Source of the DNA: Lentzea aerocolonigenes
GTDB lineage: Bacteria > Actinomycetota > Actinomycetes > Mycobacteriales > Pseudonocardiaceae
Direction of reading: 5' to 3'
Length of the DNA stretch: 64,000 bases
NCBI RefSeq assembly: GCF_000955955.1
Contig: NZ_JYJG01000016.1
Location: forward strand, 62,001 to 126,000
Every line of letters begins with the position of its first letter. The first letter of the stretch is position 1. The notes under the pieces were generated by a model. It searched no databases. It was given only the letters and a program-made list of their open reading frames with translations, and had not been told where the DNA came from. Shown in pieces: positions 1 through 8,611 of this stretch. Position numbers and translations under genes: made by a program.

Positions 1-280
1 GTTCGGGCAGGTCAGCGGGCGTGTCATGGCCCCACGTCTTCCACTCGACGCCTTGGTCCCGCGCGGTGAAGAAGTCACGCTGCCGAGCGATGAGCTCGTC
101 CAGCTCGACACCGGTGACGCCCAGGTCGGGCGGTCCCCCGACGAACCCGCGCCGGCGGGGCCAGGACACCCGGAACACGGGGCCGTCGCGGTCAACGGTG
201 GCGCCGGGGTCGAGGACCGTCCACTCGGCGGGGCGGGCCTGGTCGTCGAAGGCGCGCAGGAGCGCGGCAGCATCGGTCAT
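1..280 (-). CDS. GNAT-like acetyltransferase, N-terminal part (partial)
   Basis: Only the first 93 codons are present; the gene runs off the left edge. It starts at an ATG at 280. The visible protein ends in a VEWKTWGHDTPADLPE-like stretch, which resembles the N-terminal linker of actinobacterial GNAT N-acetyltransferases (a 'W K x x G H D x P x D L' motif before the acetyl-CoA domain). The acetyl-CoA binding loop lies outside the window, so the enzyme class is inferred from this linker alone. It is transcribed in the same direction as the DNA ligase gene upstream of it, 87 bp away. Confidence 0.6.
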   Translation of the reverse strand, partial: MTDAAALLRAFDDQARPAEWTVLDPGATVDRDGPVFRVSWPRRRGFVGGPPDLGVTGVELDELIARQRDFFTARDQGVEWKTWGHDTPADLPE

Positions 281-367
281 TGGTGCGACACTATTTGCCG
301 ATTCCGGGGAGCCGCACTCGATTTTCGCCGCCGAGCACTTCGACGTGCCGGGACAGTGGTGGTCGTG

Positions 368-1897
368 TCAGGCCTCGGGATTTGGTTGTGCGGTGGGCAG
401 AAGTGCCCTCACCTCCTCGATCGTCGTGGCTTCTGACGGGTCCTTGTCCGGGCGGTAGCGCACGACGCGGGCGAACCGCAGTGCGACACCACCGGGGTAG
501 CGCGGCGAGACCTGCACGCCGTCCAGTTCGATCTCGATCACGAGCTCCGGGCGGACCATGACCACCCAGTCGTTCTGCTCGGTCGCGATCTCCTGCAGGG
601 CCTTGGTCTGCCACGTGAGCAGCTCGTCGGTGAGGCCCTTGAAGGTCTTGCCGACCATCACCGGCGGGCCGCCGTCCGGGTCGCGGGCGCCCAGGTGCAG
701 GTTCGACAGCCAGCCGCGCCGGCGGCCGCTGCCCCATTCGACGCCGAGCACCACTAGATCGAGCGTGTGGACCGGCTTCACCTTCTGCCAGGCACGGCCG
801 CGACGGCCCGCCGCGTACGGGGAAGCCAGCGACTTCACCATCACGCCCTCGTGGCCTGCACCGAGCGCTGCCGTGACGACCCCGGCGGCCTCGGAAGGCG
901 ACGGGTCCAGCACGCCTGGGATGACGTGCTCACCCGCGACCTGACGCAGGGCCGCCAGGCGGTCGCGCAGGGGTTCGTCGAGCAGGTCCTTGCCGTCGAG
1001 GTGCAGGCAGTCGAAGAAGTACGGGTGCAGGAGCAGCTCGCGCTCGTCCTGAGCGCCGAACCGGCTCATCGTCTCCTGGAACGGGCGGGGTCTCCCCTCG
1101 TCGGTCAGCGCCAGCGTCTCTCCGTCGAGCACCACCGACGTGCACGGCAGGCCGCGGACCAGCTCGACCAGTTCGGGCACCGTCTTGGTGATCTCGCGCA
1201 ACGTGCGGGTGAAGACGTGCACGTCGTCGCCCGAGCGGTGCACCTGGATGCGCGCACCGTCGAGCTTGTGCTCCACCACGCAGCTGCCGAGCTCGGCCAG
1301 CGCGTCGTCGAGCGACTCCGCCGGCGAGGCCAGCATGGGGCGCAGTGGACGGCCGACCTCCAGCCGGAACGCCTCCAGCTCCGATGCGCCACCGGCGAGC
1401 GCGGCCACCGCCGTCTCCGGTAATCGGCCGGACAGCATGAACGCGCGCCGCACCGTCTCGCCCGGCACGTCCGCGGCCGAGGCGATCGCGTCGAGCATCA
1501 CGCCTTCCAGCGCGCCCTGACGCAGCTCGCCCGTGAGCAGGCGGCGTAAGAAGTCCTGCTCCGCCTCGGTGGCACGGCCGAACAGCGCCGCCAGCAGATC
1601 GACCCGGCGTTGCGCCGAGCCCTTGCCGGACGTCGCGGCCACCTCGGCGAGCGCGGCGTCGACCTCGGCGACCGTGAGCCCGGCCTGCTCGACCGGCGGC
1701 ACCGACAGGTCGAAGACCGTGCGCCAGCCCGCGCCGATGCGGCCCTGACGCGGCGTGCCTATGAGGAACGACACCACCGCGAGCACGACATCGGCAGACG
1801 CTCCGCGCAGCAACGCGGACAGCGCCTTGACCTTGGCCAGGCGCGACCGGGTCGCCGCGACGGCGGCCGACGTGTCGACTACTTCGGAGAGAAGCAC
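368..1897 (-). CDS. ligB: ATP-dependent DNA ligase (LigB type)
   Basis: Seals nicks in duplex DNA with ATP through a lysyl-AMP intermediate. The nucleotidyl-transfer motif KLDGAR (catalytic Lys) lies near residue 210. It is followed by a VVLDGE motif and the downstream EGVMVK and WQKVKP motifs (IV and V), then a C-terminal OB-fold region ending in RYRPDKDPSEA. The N-terminal 200 residues form the helical DNA-binding domain. About 509 residues matches the single-polypeptide actinobacterial LigB family. The open frame extends to a GTG at 1912, but family members begin with an MLL-x-V sequence that aligns with the GTG at 1897, so I chose that. It is a stand-alone ligase with no Ku or LigD nearby, so a role in repair other than end joining is more likely (inference). 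Confidence 0.9.
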   Translation of the reverse strand: MLLSEVVDTSAAVAATRSRLAKVKALSALLRGASADVVLAVVSFLIGTPRQGRIGAGWRTVFDLSVPPVEQAGLTVAEVDAALAEVAATSGKGSAQRRVDLLAALFGRATEAEQDFLRRLLTGELRQGALEGVMLDAIASAADVPGETVRRAFMLSGRLPETAVAALAGGASELEAFRLEVGRPLRPMLASPAESLDDALAELGSCVVEHKLDGARIQVHRSGDDVHVFTRTLREITKTVPELVELVRGLPCTSVVLDGETLALTDEGRPRPFQETMSRFGAQDERELLLHPYFFDCLHLDGKDLLDEPLRDRLAALRQVAGEHVIPGVLDPSPSEAAGVVTAALGAGHEGVMVKSLASPYAAGRRGRAWQKVKPVHTLDLVVLGVEWGSGRRRGWLSNLHLGARDPDGGPPVMVGKTFKGLTDELLTWQTKALQEIATEQNDWVVMVRPELVIEIELDGVQVSPRYPGGVALRFARVVRYRPDKDPSEATTIEEVRALLPTAQPNPEA

Positions 1898-1987
1898 GTA
1901 CTCATGGTGCACCCGAGCACTGACATTTTCTGGAGTCGGCGGCTAGGCTGGCCGCGACAACCGTTCTGCCTGGGGGTTTACCACGCC

Positions 1988-2128
1988 ATGCGTGCTTTCA
2001 AGATCATCGCTGCCGCCCTGCTGTTCGCTGCCGTCGCGGCGCTGACCGGACCGGCCATCGGCGAAGCCCGCGAACACATCCTCGGCGCGGACGTCGACAC
2101 CAACGCCAAGCGCGAGCACATCCTCTAA
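1988..2128 (+). CDS. small secreted peptide with duplicated REHIL motif (46 aa)
   Basis: Not recognised. The ATG at 1988 is preceded by a GGGGGTTT ribosome-binding site at about 1973-1980. The first ~25 residues read as a signal peptide: MRAFK, a run of Ala/Leu/Val, then an A-x-A-like GPAIGEA cleavage region. The rest is only about 20 residues and carries the pentapeptide REHIL twice, once straight after the predicted cleavage site and again as the C-terminus (preceded by K). The gene lies between the ligB start and the 3' end of the convergent MocR gene, ending inside its last codons. Codon third positions are mostly G/C. It could be an exported signalling peptide or simply a short secreted protein. 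Confidence 0.6.
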   Translation: MRAFKIIAAALLFAAVAALTGPAIGEAREHILGADVDTNAKREHIL

Positions 2129-3471
2129 GAGGCCGCCGCGATCTCCCTCACCGCCTCGCGCAGGCGGTCCGGCGTGAGTGCCGCGTAGCCCAGCACCAGC
2201 CCGGGCCACATCGGCGTGCGCGTGTACTGCGCCAACGCCCACACGTGCACCCCACGTTCCTCAAGCCTGCTCTTCAGCGCGAGGTCGTCCGTCCCGTCCG
2301 GCATGCGCAGCACGACGTGCAACCCGGCCGCAACGCCGATGGGCTGCCACGCAGGCAGGTACTCCGCCACCGCGTCCAACAGCGCGTCCCGACGCTTCCG
2401 GTAGAGCGCGCGCGTACGTCGCAGATGGCGGTCGTAGCCACCCGTTCGCAAGAGGTGCGCGAACGCCGCCTGCGGGATCGTCGCGGTGCCCATGTCGTTG
2501 TACTTCTTGCGGTTCACGACGCCCTCGCGCAACCGCTCCGGCACCACCAGCCACCCGAGCCGCAACGCCGGCGCCAGCACCTTGCTCGTCGTCCCCTGGT
2601 ACACGACGTGCTCCGGCGCCAACGCCTGCAACGCCCCGAGCGCGGGCCGGTCGTACCGGTGCTCGGCGTCGTAGTCGTCCTCGATGATCAACCCGTCCCG
2701 TTCGCGCGCCCACTCGACCAGCGCCCGCCGCCGTTCCGGATGCAGCACCACGCCCAGCGGAAACTGGTGTGCCGCGGTGACCAGCACCGCCCGACAGTCC
2801 GTTTTGGACAGCAGATCGACCCGAATCCCCTTGTCGTCCACCGGAATCGGCACGGTGTTGAGCCCGTGCGACCGCAACATGTCCTCGCCACCGAAGTGGC
2901 TGGGCTCCTCGATCGCGATGCTGCCGCTGAGCAGTCTGGCCGTGAGCTGCAACCCGTCCGCCGCGCCGTTGGTGATCACCGCATCCCGCGCGACGACCGC
3001 CCTCACTCGTGCCAGGTAGTCGACGATCTCCTTGCGCAGCCCCACGAATCCGGCCGGATCCGGATACGCGAGGTCGTCGTCGGGCAGCTCCGCGAGCGCA
3101 GCGCGATGCGCCGCGACCCACTCGGCGCGCGGGAAGGCTCCCAGCGCCGGCAGCCCGGGCCGCAGGTTGAACCGCCACCGCTGCGGCGGCTCCGGCACAC
3201 CGCACACCTCGGCGGGCCCGAGGCTCGCGACGGTCGTCCCTGAGCCGCGTTTGCTGGTCAGGTACCCCTCAGCCAACAGCTGCGTGTACGCCGACGTGAC
3301 GGTGCCGCGCGCGACTCCGAGCTGCGCCGCGAGGTCCCGGCTCGACGGCAGCCGCGTCCCCGGCGCGAGCCGCCCGTCCCGGATGGCCCTGCGCAGCTCG
3401 ACCTCCACCCCACGCCGCCGCTGATGCCCCGGCAACAGCAGCTCGCGAAAAGTGGTCCAGTTCGTAGTCAT
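2125..3471 (-). CDS. MocR-type GntR/aminotransferase transcriptional regulator
   Basis: The N-terminal ~75 residues are a GntR winged helix (LPSSRDLAAQLGVARGTV). The rest is a fold-type I aminotransferase domain that binds PLP; the lysine is in GTTSKVLAP near residue 300, and the Asp that contacts the pyridine nitrogen is in the IIEDDYDAEHRYDR stretch. MocR proteins sense amino-acid or PLP-related ligands and usually regulate a neighbouring divergent gene. The ATG at 3471 is chosen over an upstream frame extension because it gives the family N-terminus TNWTTFRELLLP, and because the region above it carries operator-like repeats. The divergent neighbour is an EamA-family transporter, the likely target. 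Confidence 0.9.
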   Translation of the reverse strand: MTTNWTTFRELLLPGHQRRRGVEVELRRAIRDGRLAPGTRLPSSRDLAAQLGVARGTVTSAYTQLLAEGYLTSKRGSGTTVASLGPAEVCGVPEPPQRWRFNLRPGLPALGAFPRAEWVAAHRAALAELPDDDLAYPDPAGFVGLRKEIVDYLARVRAVVARDAVITNGAADGLQLTARLLSGSIAIEEPSHFGGEDMLRSHGLNTVPIPVDDKGIRVDLLSKTDCRAVLVTAAHQFPLGVVLHPERRRALVEWARERDGLIIEDDYDAEHRYDRPALGALQALAPEHVVYQGTTSKVLAPALRLGWLVVPERLREGVVNRKKYNDMGTATIPQAAFAHLLRTGGYDRHLRRTRALYRKRRDALLDAVAEYLPAWQPIGVAAGLHVVLRMPDGTDDLALKSRLEERGVHVWALAQYTRTPMWPGLVLGYAALTPDRLREAVREIAAAS

Positions 3472-3501
3472 TGAAGTGGAGCTTAAACCTGGACCAGTTC
3501 G
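3448..3501. promoter_or_regulatory. candidate MocR operator, repeated GTGG/CTGGACC boxes
   Basis: Two near-identical direct repeats, GTGGTCCAGTTCG at 3452-3464 and CTGGACCAGTTCG at 3489-3501, flank the start of the MocR gene and lie just upstream of the exporter ATG. A third partial copy, GAAGTGGAGCTT, lies at 3474-3485. The first copy, AAAGTGGTCC, resembles the boxes known for PdxR-type MocR regulators. One copy is inside the MocR coding start, so autoregulation is likely (inference). Confidence 0.6.
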
Positions 3502-3517
3502 CCGCGAAGCTTCAGTC

Positions 3518-4420
3518 ATGAAAATCGGGGTGGCCGCGGGAGCAACAGCGGCAACGATCGTCGGAGCGTCGGTCCCGGTAACGGGAATGCTGGAGGGCTA
3601 CCCGGTGCTGACCGGCCAGGCCATGCGTTACCTGCTGGGTGCGGCGGTGCTGCTGCTCGTGGCCCGCCGTCTGCCCATGCCGTCGTGGCGCGACATCCCG
3701 CCGTTGCTGGGCGTCGTCGCCACGGGAATGCTCGGCTTCAACGCCGTCCTGCTCGCCGCCCAGCAGTACGCCGAACCGGGCTTCGTCGCCGCCGTGATGG
3801 GCGGCGCCCCGATCGCTCTGGCCCTGCTCTCACGCCAACGCACCACGTCCGCCGTTGTCGGCGCGGTGGTGGTGGCCGCGGGCATCGTGCTGTTGTCCGG
3901 CGGCGGCTCGTGGCACGGTCCGGGCCTCGCGCTGGCGTTGCTGACGATGGCCGGCGAGGTGTGCTTCACGCTGTTCGCCGTGGGTGTGGTTCGTCGCCTC
4001 GGCGTGCTGGGCGTGGCCACTTGGACCTGCTTGCTGGCCTCAGGGATCGGGGCGGTGCTCGGCACGTTCTTCGGCGGATGGCAGGTGCCCAACACACGGC
4101 AGGCCTTCTCTCTCGTGCTGCTCGCGTTGGTGGTGACCGCGCTGGCGTTCGGGCTCTGGTACTTCGCCGTGAACCGCCTCGGGTCTGACCGCGCGGGAGT
4201 GCTCATCGGCCTGATGCCGGTCTCTGGCCTTGTGACTTCCGTGTTGTTGGGCGCGCAGCAACTCACGATGGTGTCCGTGTTGGGTTCCGCGACGGTCGCG
4301 CTCGGATGTGCCATCGGTCTGCGTAAGGGTGCTCACCACACACACGGCGCGGGCCGGGTACCCCCAAATTCAACAATAGCGAGCGGGTCTGACATTCCGG
4401 CGGAGGTTGTTGCGCCGTAA
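3518..4420 (+). CDS. EamA/DMT-family exporter
   Basis: Integral membrane protein of 300 residues with about ten hydrophobic segments arranged as two EamA repeats, typical of the drug/metabolite transporter superfamily. These proteins usually export amino acids or metabolites. The start is the ATG at 3518. An in-frame extension to 3452 would read through the operator region and has no membrane character. The tail after the last helix (about 25 residues from KGAHHTHGA) is hydrophilic. The divergent MocR regulator, whose predicted sites lie directly upstream, suggests ligand-controlled expression. The substrate cannot be read from sequence. Confidence 0.85.
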   Translation: MKIGVAAGATAATIVGASVPVTGMLEGYPVLTGQAMRYLLGAAVLLLVARRLPMPSWRDIPPLLGVVATGMLGFNAVLLAAQQYAEPGFVAAVMGGAPIALALLSRQRTTSAVVGAVVVAAGIVLLSGGGSWHGPGLALALLTMAGEVCFTLFAVGVVRRLGVLGVATWTCLLASGIGAVLGTFFGGWQVPNTRQAFSLVLLALVVTALAFGLWYFAVNRLGSDRAGVLIGLMPVSGLVTSVLLGAQQLTMVSVLGSATVALGCAIGLRKGAHHTHGAGRVPPNSTIASGSDIPAEVVAP

Positions 4421-4567
4421 GCGTTCAGCAGCTTCGAGGCAGCCGCGCACCAGCACGTGGATCAGGGTGGTGGTCTCCGAGAGCAGGTCCTCACGGGTTC
4501 GCGGCGGGGCAGGACGATCGCGGCTCACGGGATCCGCGAGGACGCGCCATCTGCCGAGCCTCGGCAC
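4370..4567 (-). CDS. possible small protein (65 aa), doubtful
   Basis: Not recognised and uncertain. A GTG at 4567 lies 3 bp after the stop of the upstream gene on the same strand, as in a coupled operon. Most codons have G/C in the third position up to the stretch LVRGCLEAAERLRRNNL. The last codons overlap the 3' end of the convergent transporter gene by 51 bp. It contains one TTA leucine codon. It may instead be untranslated tail of the operon. Confidence 0.35.
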   Translation of the reverse strand: MPRLGRWRVLADPVSRDRPAPPRTREDLLSETTTLIHVLVRGCLEAAERLRRNNLRRNVRPARYC

Positions 4568-4570
4568 GGG

Positions 4571-5161
4571 TCAGGCGTTGCTGACGACGACGGCCATCTG
4601 CCGCAACACGTACAGAGAGTCCCGGAGCTCTGAGTACGTCTGAAAGTCACGGGTGCCGTCCACCGCCGCGAACCGAGCGACTCGGTCAGCGCGCACCAGC
4701 TCGAACATCTCCCGCTGCACCGACGTGAACCGCCCGCGTTCCACCAGCGCGGCAACGAGGGCGTGCACGTCGATGTCCGCTGAGGCGCCCTTCGAGTACC
4801 AGAACCAGACAGCGTGCCCCGCGGCTTCTCGCCGGGCGCCGTGCCAGTGCGTTGGCCGGTGAGGGTTGAGATCCAACGGATGTGGCACGCGGTAGCCGAG
4901 TTGCTTGACCTGACGGCGAAGCACGCCGTACGCGCGGAGTTCGGCCTGCCAGGCGGTGTGGCCGGCGGTCAGCAGTTCCAGTGCCGATGTCAGGGCGGCC
5001 GGGTCGCGGTAGAGGTCGCCCGCCAACGACTCCAGGAAGCTGAACGACGCCTCGAAGCCGATCGGGTGGTAGTGCGACAGACATTCGCGCAGCGCTGTGA
5101 CGCGGCGGTTCAGCGGGAGAGACGGATCGAGGACCTTCCTCGCGCCGGCAGCAAAGCTCAC
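4571..5161 (-). CDS. conserved hypothetical protein (196 aa)
   Basis: Not recognised. A GTG at 5161 overlaps the TGA of the upstream gene (GTGA), so the two are translationally coupled. This start gives a protein beginning SFAAGARKVLDPSLPLNRR. It is soluble and largely helical, with no signal peptide or membrane segment. It is rich in Trp/His in the middle (PHPLDLNPHRPTHWHGARREAAGHAVWFWY, broken here by no gap). Its partner gene encodes another unrecognised soluble protein, so the two may act together. Confidence 0.75.
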   Translation of the reverse strand: MSFAAGARKVLDPSLPLNRRVTALRECLSHYHPIGFEASFSFLESLAGDLYRDPAALTSALELLTAGHTAWQAELRAYGVLRRQVKQLGYRVPHPLDLNPHRPTHWHGARREAAGHAVWFWYSKGASADIDVHALVAALVERGRFTSVQREMFELVRADRVARFAAVDGTRDFQTYSELRDSLYVLRQMAVVVSNA

Positions 5162-5961
5162 GACTTCACCTTGGCCAGCCAGGACGCGGTCTCGTCCGGC
5201 GACAGCTCCCGGACGACGTCCACCATCGGCGTCATCATCGGGTAGAGGCGGCCCGCGTTCCACGACCGCGCGTAGGCCGGCTCACCCAGCACGACCACGC
5301 GAACGCCGTCCAGCACAGGGATGTCCGCCGGGCGGCCCTCGTTCCAGATCGTCTCGCCGAACGCGTCGGAAAGCTCGAACTGGCCCTGAATCCCGCCCGC
5401 GGGCTCCAGCTCCTCCCCGACGGATGCGGCCTCCACCCAGGCCTGAAGAGGCGGCTCACCGGGCAGGAACGCAGGGATCAGGCGGTAGGCGAGCAGCGTG
5501 TGGAGCTGGAAGTTGTCGCCGAGACCGCCGATCGTCACCTCGAAACCCTTGCCGCTCAACGGGTGCAGCACCAGCAACGCCTCGAGGTCCACCACCCGCA
5601 GCAGGCCGTGCAACCACGAGTCCGAAGGCACGGCGGCCAGCAGCTCGGTACGTCGAGGCAGGCCGTGGCGAACGTCCTCGTCCTGCATCGGCAGCAGAAG
5701 AGCACTCTCCCACTCGTCGAAATCGCCGCGCACCAAGGAATCCAGCACGCGCTGCACCAACGGGTCCAGAGCCGGAGTGGCGCCGATGAAGTAGAGCAGG
5801 TTGCCGAGCAGGTGGTTGACCTGCACATCCTCAGAACCGGACAAGACCAGGGCCGCTGCCGACACTTCGTCGGGCGAGCGGCCCTGGGCCTCCTCCACGA
5901 ACCGTTCGAACGCTCCGGGCTCCAGCGCGACAACAGATTCGGCGATCGACGTCAGCTCCAC
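5158..5961 (-). CDS. conserved hypothetical protein (267 aa)
   Basis: Not recognised. Soluble, acidic and leucine-rich, starting MELTSIAESVVALEPG at the ATG at 5961. It has no signal peptide, membrane helix or catalytic motif I can name. The N-terminal 100 residues look like helical repeats; the middle contains a glycine-rich VTIGGLGDNFQLHTLLAYRL segment. It overlaps the downstream gene by 4 bp, forming a two-gene unit. There are 10 bp between its start and the stop of the next upstream gene, so all three may be co-transcribed. Confidence 0.8.
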   Translation of the reverse strand: MELTSIAESVVALEPGAFERFVEEAQGRSPDEVSAAALVLSGSEDVQVNHLLGNLLYFIGATPALDPLVQRVLDSLVRGDFDEWESALLLPMQDEDVRHGLPRRTELLAAVPSDSWLHGLLRVVDLEALLVLHPLSGKGFEVTIGGLGDNFQLHTLLAYRLIPAFLPGEPPLQAWVEAASVGEELEPAGGIQGQFELSDAFGETIWNEGRPADIPVLDGVRVVVLGEPAYARSWNAGRLYPMMTPMVDVVRELSPDETASWLAKVKS

Positions 5962-5971
5962 GCCGCGCAGG

Positions 5972-6526
5972 TTACGTCAGATCTGGCCCCTGCGAACGGA
6001 GATCGTCCACCTTCGACATCGCATCGCGCAGCTCGCCGAGCCACGAGTCCGCGTGCTCACCCACGAGCCGCACGGCCCACGCCAGAGCGTCCGCACGGGA
6101 GCGGGCGACACCGGCCGCGACCAGCGTGTCGAGCACTTGGCGTTCCGGCTGGCGCAGGCGCGTCATCACCGGCACGGCCAGGTGCGTGAACAGCTCGCGC
6201 GTTTCACCCAGAGCAGCTCCCCAGGCCACCTTGCGGCCGTAGCGGTGCTCCGCCTGGCGCGCGATCTCGATGCGCTCGTCGCGCGTCTCCTCGCGCCACC
6301 GGGCGATGCGTCCCGACTCGGCCGCGGAGCGCGAGGCGTCGTCGAACTCGCCCTCCAACGGGGAAAGCGTGCCGATGACCGTGATCTCCTCGCGGTCGAC
6401 GATCACCTCGGGCGCGCCGACGAACCAGCCGTCGGGCAGCCGGCCCGCGAACCACGCCGCCGCGTCGTCGGCCGACGGCAGGTCAGCCTGTTGCCAGCCG
6501 CCTCTTCCTCGCCATCCACGTCCCAT
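5972..6526 (-). CDS. conserved hypothetical protein with helical C-terminal segment (184 aa)
   Basis: Family not named with confidence. I chose the ATG at 6526 because an AGGGGTGG ribosome-binding site precedes it by about 6 bp; an in-frame GTG at 6535 would overlap that site. The N-terminus is Gly/Arg/Trp-rich. The middle has an alternating strand pattern (EVIVDREEITVIGTL). The C-terminal ~50 residues (RQVLDTLVAAGVARSRADALAWAVRLV) resemble a ribbon-helix-helix type segment in which 'S-R-A-D-A-L-A-W-A-V' would be a helix of that fold. An unusual 8-bp periodic repeat lies just upstream. DNA binding is an inference. Confidence 0.7.
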   Translation of the reverse strand: MGRGWRGRGGWQQADLPSADDAAAWFAGRLPDGWFVGAPEVIVDREEITVIGTLSPLEGEFDDASRSAAESGRIARWREETRDERIEIARQAEHRYGRKVAWGAALGETRELFTHLAVPVMTRLRQPERQVLDTLVAAGVARSRADALAWAVRLVGEHADSWLGELRDAMSKVDDLRSQGPDLT

Positions 6527-6540
6527 TTCAACCACCCCTG

Positions 6541-6572
6541 ATTACATGATTACGTCATTACTGACGTTACGC
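6541..6572. repeat. ATTAC-type 8-bp periodic repeat, candidate operator
   Basis: In the short gap between the YyaL-type gene and the 184-residue gene, the pentamer ATTAC starts at 6541, 6549 and 6557, exactly 8 bp apart, followed by a related GTTAC about 9 bp on. TTACGTCA and TGACGTTA also form an imperfect inverted pair. The segment is far more AT-rich than its surroundings. It sits where the promoter of the 184-residue gene should be. Confidence 0.5.
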
Positions 6573-6582
6573 CTGCAATCAG

Positions 6583-8556
6583 CTAGCGGGTGTTCGCCGA
6601 CAGCGAAGTGACCAGGGCATCTACCGAAACCACCGGCCTGTCGCACACGTAGCCGCGGCACACGTAGGCCGCCGGAGCCTCGTCGACCAGCGGACGGTCC
6701 TCCAGCAACGGAGCGCTGCCCGGCTCACCGGCTACGACGACGCCGCCACCGGGTACATGAGCAACCGCGGCCGCCCACAACGACGCACGGCGCGCGTCGT
6801 CCACACCAACAACAGCAACCTGCAACGGGCCGGCCACCAACGTCTCGGCGACAGTCAGCCAGTGCCCGGCGAACCGAGGTGCCCGCGCGGCCAGCAGACC
6901 AGCGCGCGTCACGGCCTCCGAGGCAGCCGTGAAATACCCGGCAGATCGGTCGGCGCCGGCCAGCAGGGAAGCCGTCAGCAACGCCGAGGCCAGCGAAGAC
7001 GCCCCAGAAGGCGACGCGTTGTCGGTCGAGTCGGCAGGGCGGCGAACCAACGACTCCGCGTCGTCAGCGGTGTCGTAGTAGGCGCCGGCAGAGCCGGCAA
7101 CAGCGAAACGAGAGAGCGCGGTGTCCAACAGGCCGCACGCCAGGTCGAGCCACCGGATCGAGCCGGTCACCTGGTGCAACGCCAGCAGCCCATCGGCCAG
7201 ACAGCCGTAGTCCTCCAGCACCCCGAACGACGGCCCGGCCACACCGTCACGCGAGGTCCGCAGCAGCCGCCCCTCGACCAGGTGCACCGAGGCCAGCAAC
7301 GCCGCCGCCTCCGAAGCCGCCACGATCCACGACGGCTCCCCGAAGAACGCCCCCGCCTCAGCCAGAGCCGCGATCGCCATGCCGTTCCACGCGGCGATCA
7401 CCTTGTCGTCACGACCAGGCTGCGGGCGAGCAGCACGCTCGGCCAGCAACGACGCCCGCACGTCCTCCCCCGGCTCCGACACGAACCGCAGAGTCGACTT
7501 GCCGTCCTCGAAGTTCGGCTCCTCCGAAACCCCGAAAGCCGCGGCAGCAGAACCCAGTTCCTCGAAGGACCACACGTAAGTCAGGCCCTCGACGCCATCG
7601 GTGTCGGCGTCCAGCGAAGCCGCGAACCCGCCCTCGGCCGTCCGCAGATCCCGCAGCAGGAACGAAGCCGTGTCGCGGGCCACCCGCGCATACCGCCCGG
7701 ACTCGGTCACCCGCGCGAGATGCGTGTAGAACCGGAGCAGCAAAGCGTTGTCGTACAACATCTTCTCGAAGTGCGGCACCACCCACGACGCATCGACGCT
7801 GTAGCGCGCAAAGCCACCACCCAGTTGGTCGTACATGCCGCCGTTGGCCATCGCGTCAGCCGTCGAGGTCGCCATGGAGATCGCTTCGACCGATCCGGTG
7901 CGTTCGTGGTGCCGCAACAGGAACTCGCACACCATCGACGGCGGAAACTTCGGAGCACCACCGAATCCACCGTTGCGCCGGTCGAACTCGCCCAGCAACG
8001 ACACCACCGCACCCGCCAACGCGTCGGCGTCCACAGCGGACGGAGGCAACGGCGCCGTGTTGCGTGAAATCTCCTCCACCACAACGGAAGCCGACTCCAG
8101 GATCTCGGCAGGCCGCGACGTCCACGCCGACGACACGGCCTCGATCAGCTGGGTGAACGAGGGCATGCCAGGACGCGGCGACGGCGGGTAGTAGGTCCCG
8201 GCGTGGAACGGCCTGGCGTCCGGCGTCAGGAACACCGTCATCGGCCACCCGCCGTGCCCGGTCATGGCCTGCGTGACCTCCATGTACACGGCGTCGACAT
8301 CCGGACGTTCCTCGCGATCGACCTTCACCGCCACGAAGTTCTCATTCACCAAGGCGGCAACCGAAGCGTCCTCGAACGACTCGTGCGCCATCACGTGACA
8401 CCAGTGACAGGCCGCGTACCCGACCGACAGCAGCACCGGCACGTTGCGCCGTCGCGCCTCCTCGAACGCCTCCGGGCTCCACGGCCACCAGTCGACCGGG
8501 TTGTCAGCGTGCTGCAGCAGGTAGGGGCTGGTCGCGTCCGCAAGGCGGTTGGTCAT
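6583..8556 (-). CDS. thioredoxin-domain protein, YyaL/DUF255 family
   Basis: A protein of 657 residues related to YyaL and mammalian SSP411 (SPATA20). The N-terminal ~170 residues are a thioredoxin-like domain. It starts with the family signature [20 protein letters not shown] and carries the redox motif ACHWCHVM near residue 48. The remainder is an (alpha/alpha)6-barrel-like region as in N-acylglucosamine epimerases. The ATG at 8556 is preferred to the in-frame GTG at 8565 because it gives the family N-terminus. The exact reaction in bacteria is not established. In Mycobacterium a member of this family lies close to mca, as here. Confidence 0.9.
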   Translation of the reverse strand: MTNRLADATSPYLLQHADNPVDWWPWSPEAFEEARRRNVPVLLSVGYAACHWCHVMAHESFEDASVAALVNENFVAVKVDREERPDVDAVYMEVTQAMTGHGGWPMTVFLTPDARPFHAGTYYPPSPRPGMPSFTQLIEAVSSAWTSRPAEILESASVVVEEISRNTAPLPPSAVDADALAGAVVSLLGEFDRRNGGFGGAPKFPPSMVCEFLLRHHERTGSVEAISMATSTADAMANGGMYDQLGGGFARYSVDASWVVPHFEKMLYDNALLLRFYTHLARVTESGRYARVARDTASFLLRDLRTAEGGFAASLDADTDGVEGLTYVWSFEELGSAAAAFGVSEEPNFEDGKSTLRFVSEPGEDVRASLLAERAARPQPGRDDKVIAAWNGMAIAALAEAGAFFGEPSWIVAASEAAALLASVHLVEGRLLRTSRDGVAGPSFGVLEDYGCLADGLLALHQVTGSIRWLDLACGLLDTALSRFAVAGSAGAYYDTADDAESLVRRPADSTDNASPSGASSLASALLTASLLAGADRSAGYFTAASEAVTRAGLLAARAPRFAGHWLTVAETLVAGPLQVAVVGVDDARRASLWAAAVAHVPGGGVVVAGEPGSAPLLEDRPLVDEAPAAYVCRGYVCDRPVVSVDALVTSLSANTR

Positions 8557-8611
8557 GCGATCCACACTAAATCAGCAGCGCAGAGGCCGACTCTCGATCA
8601 GACTCGACCTC

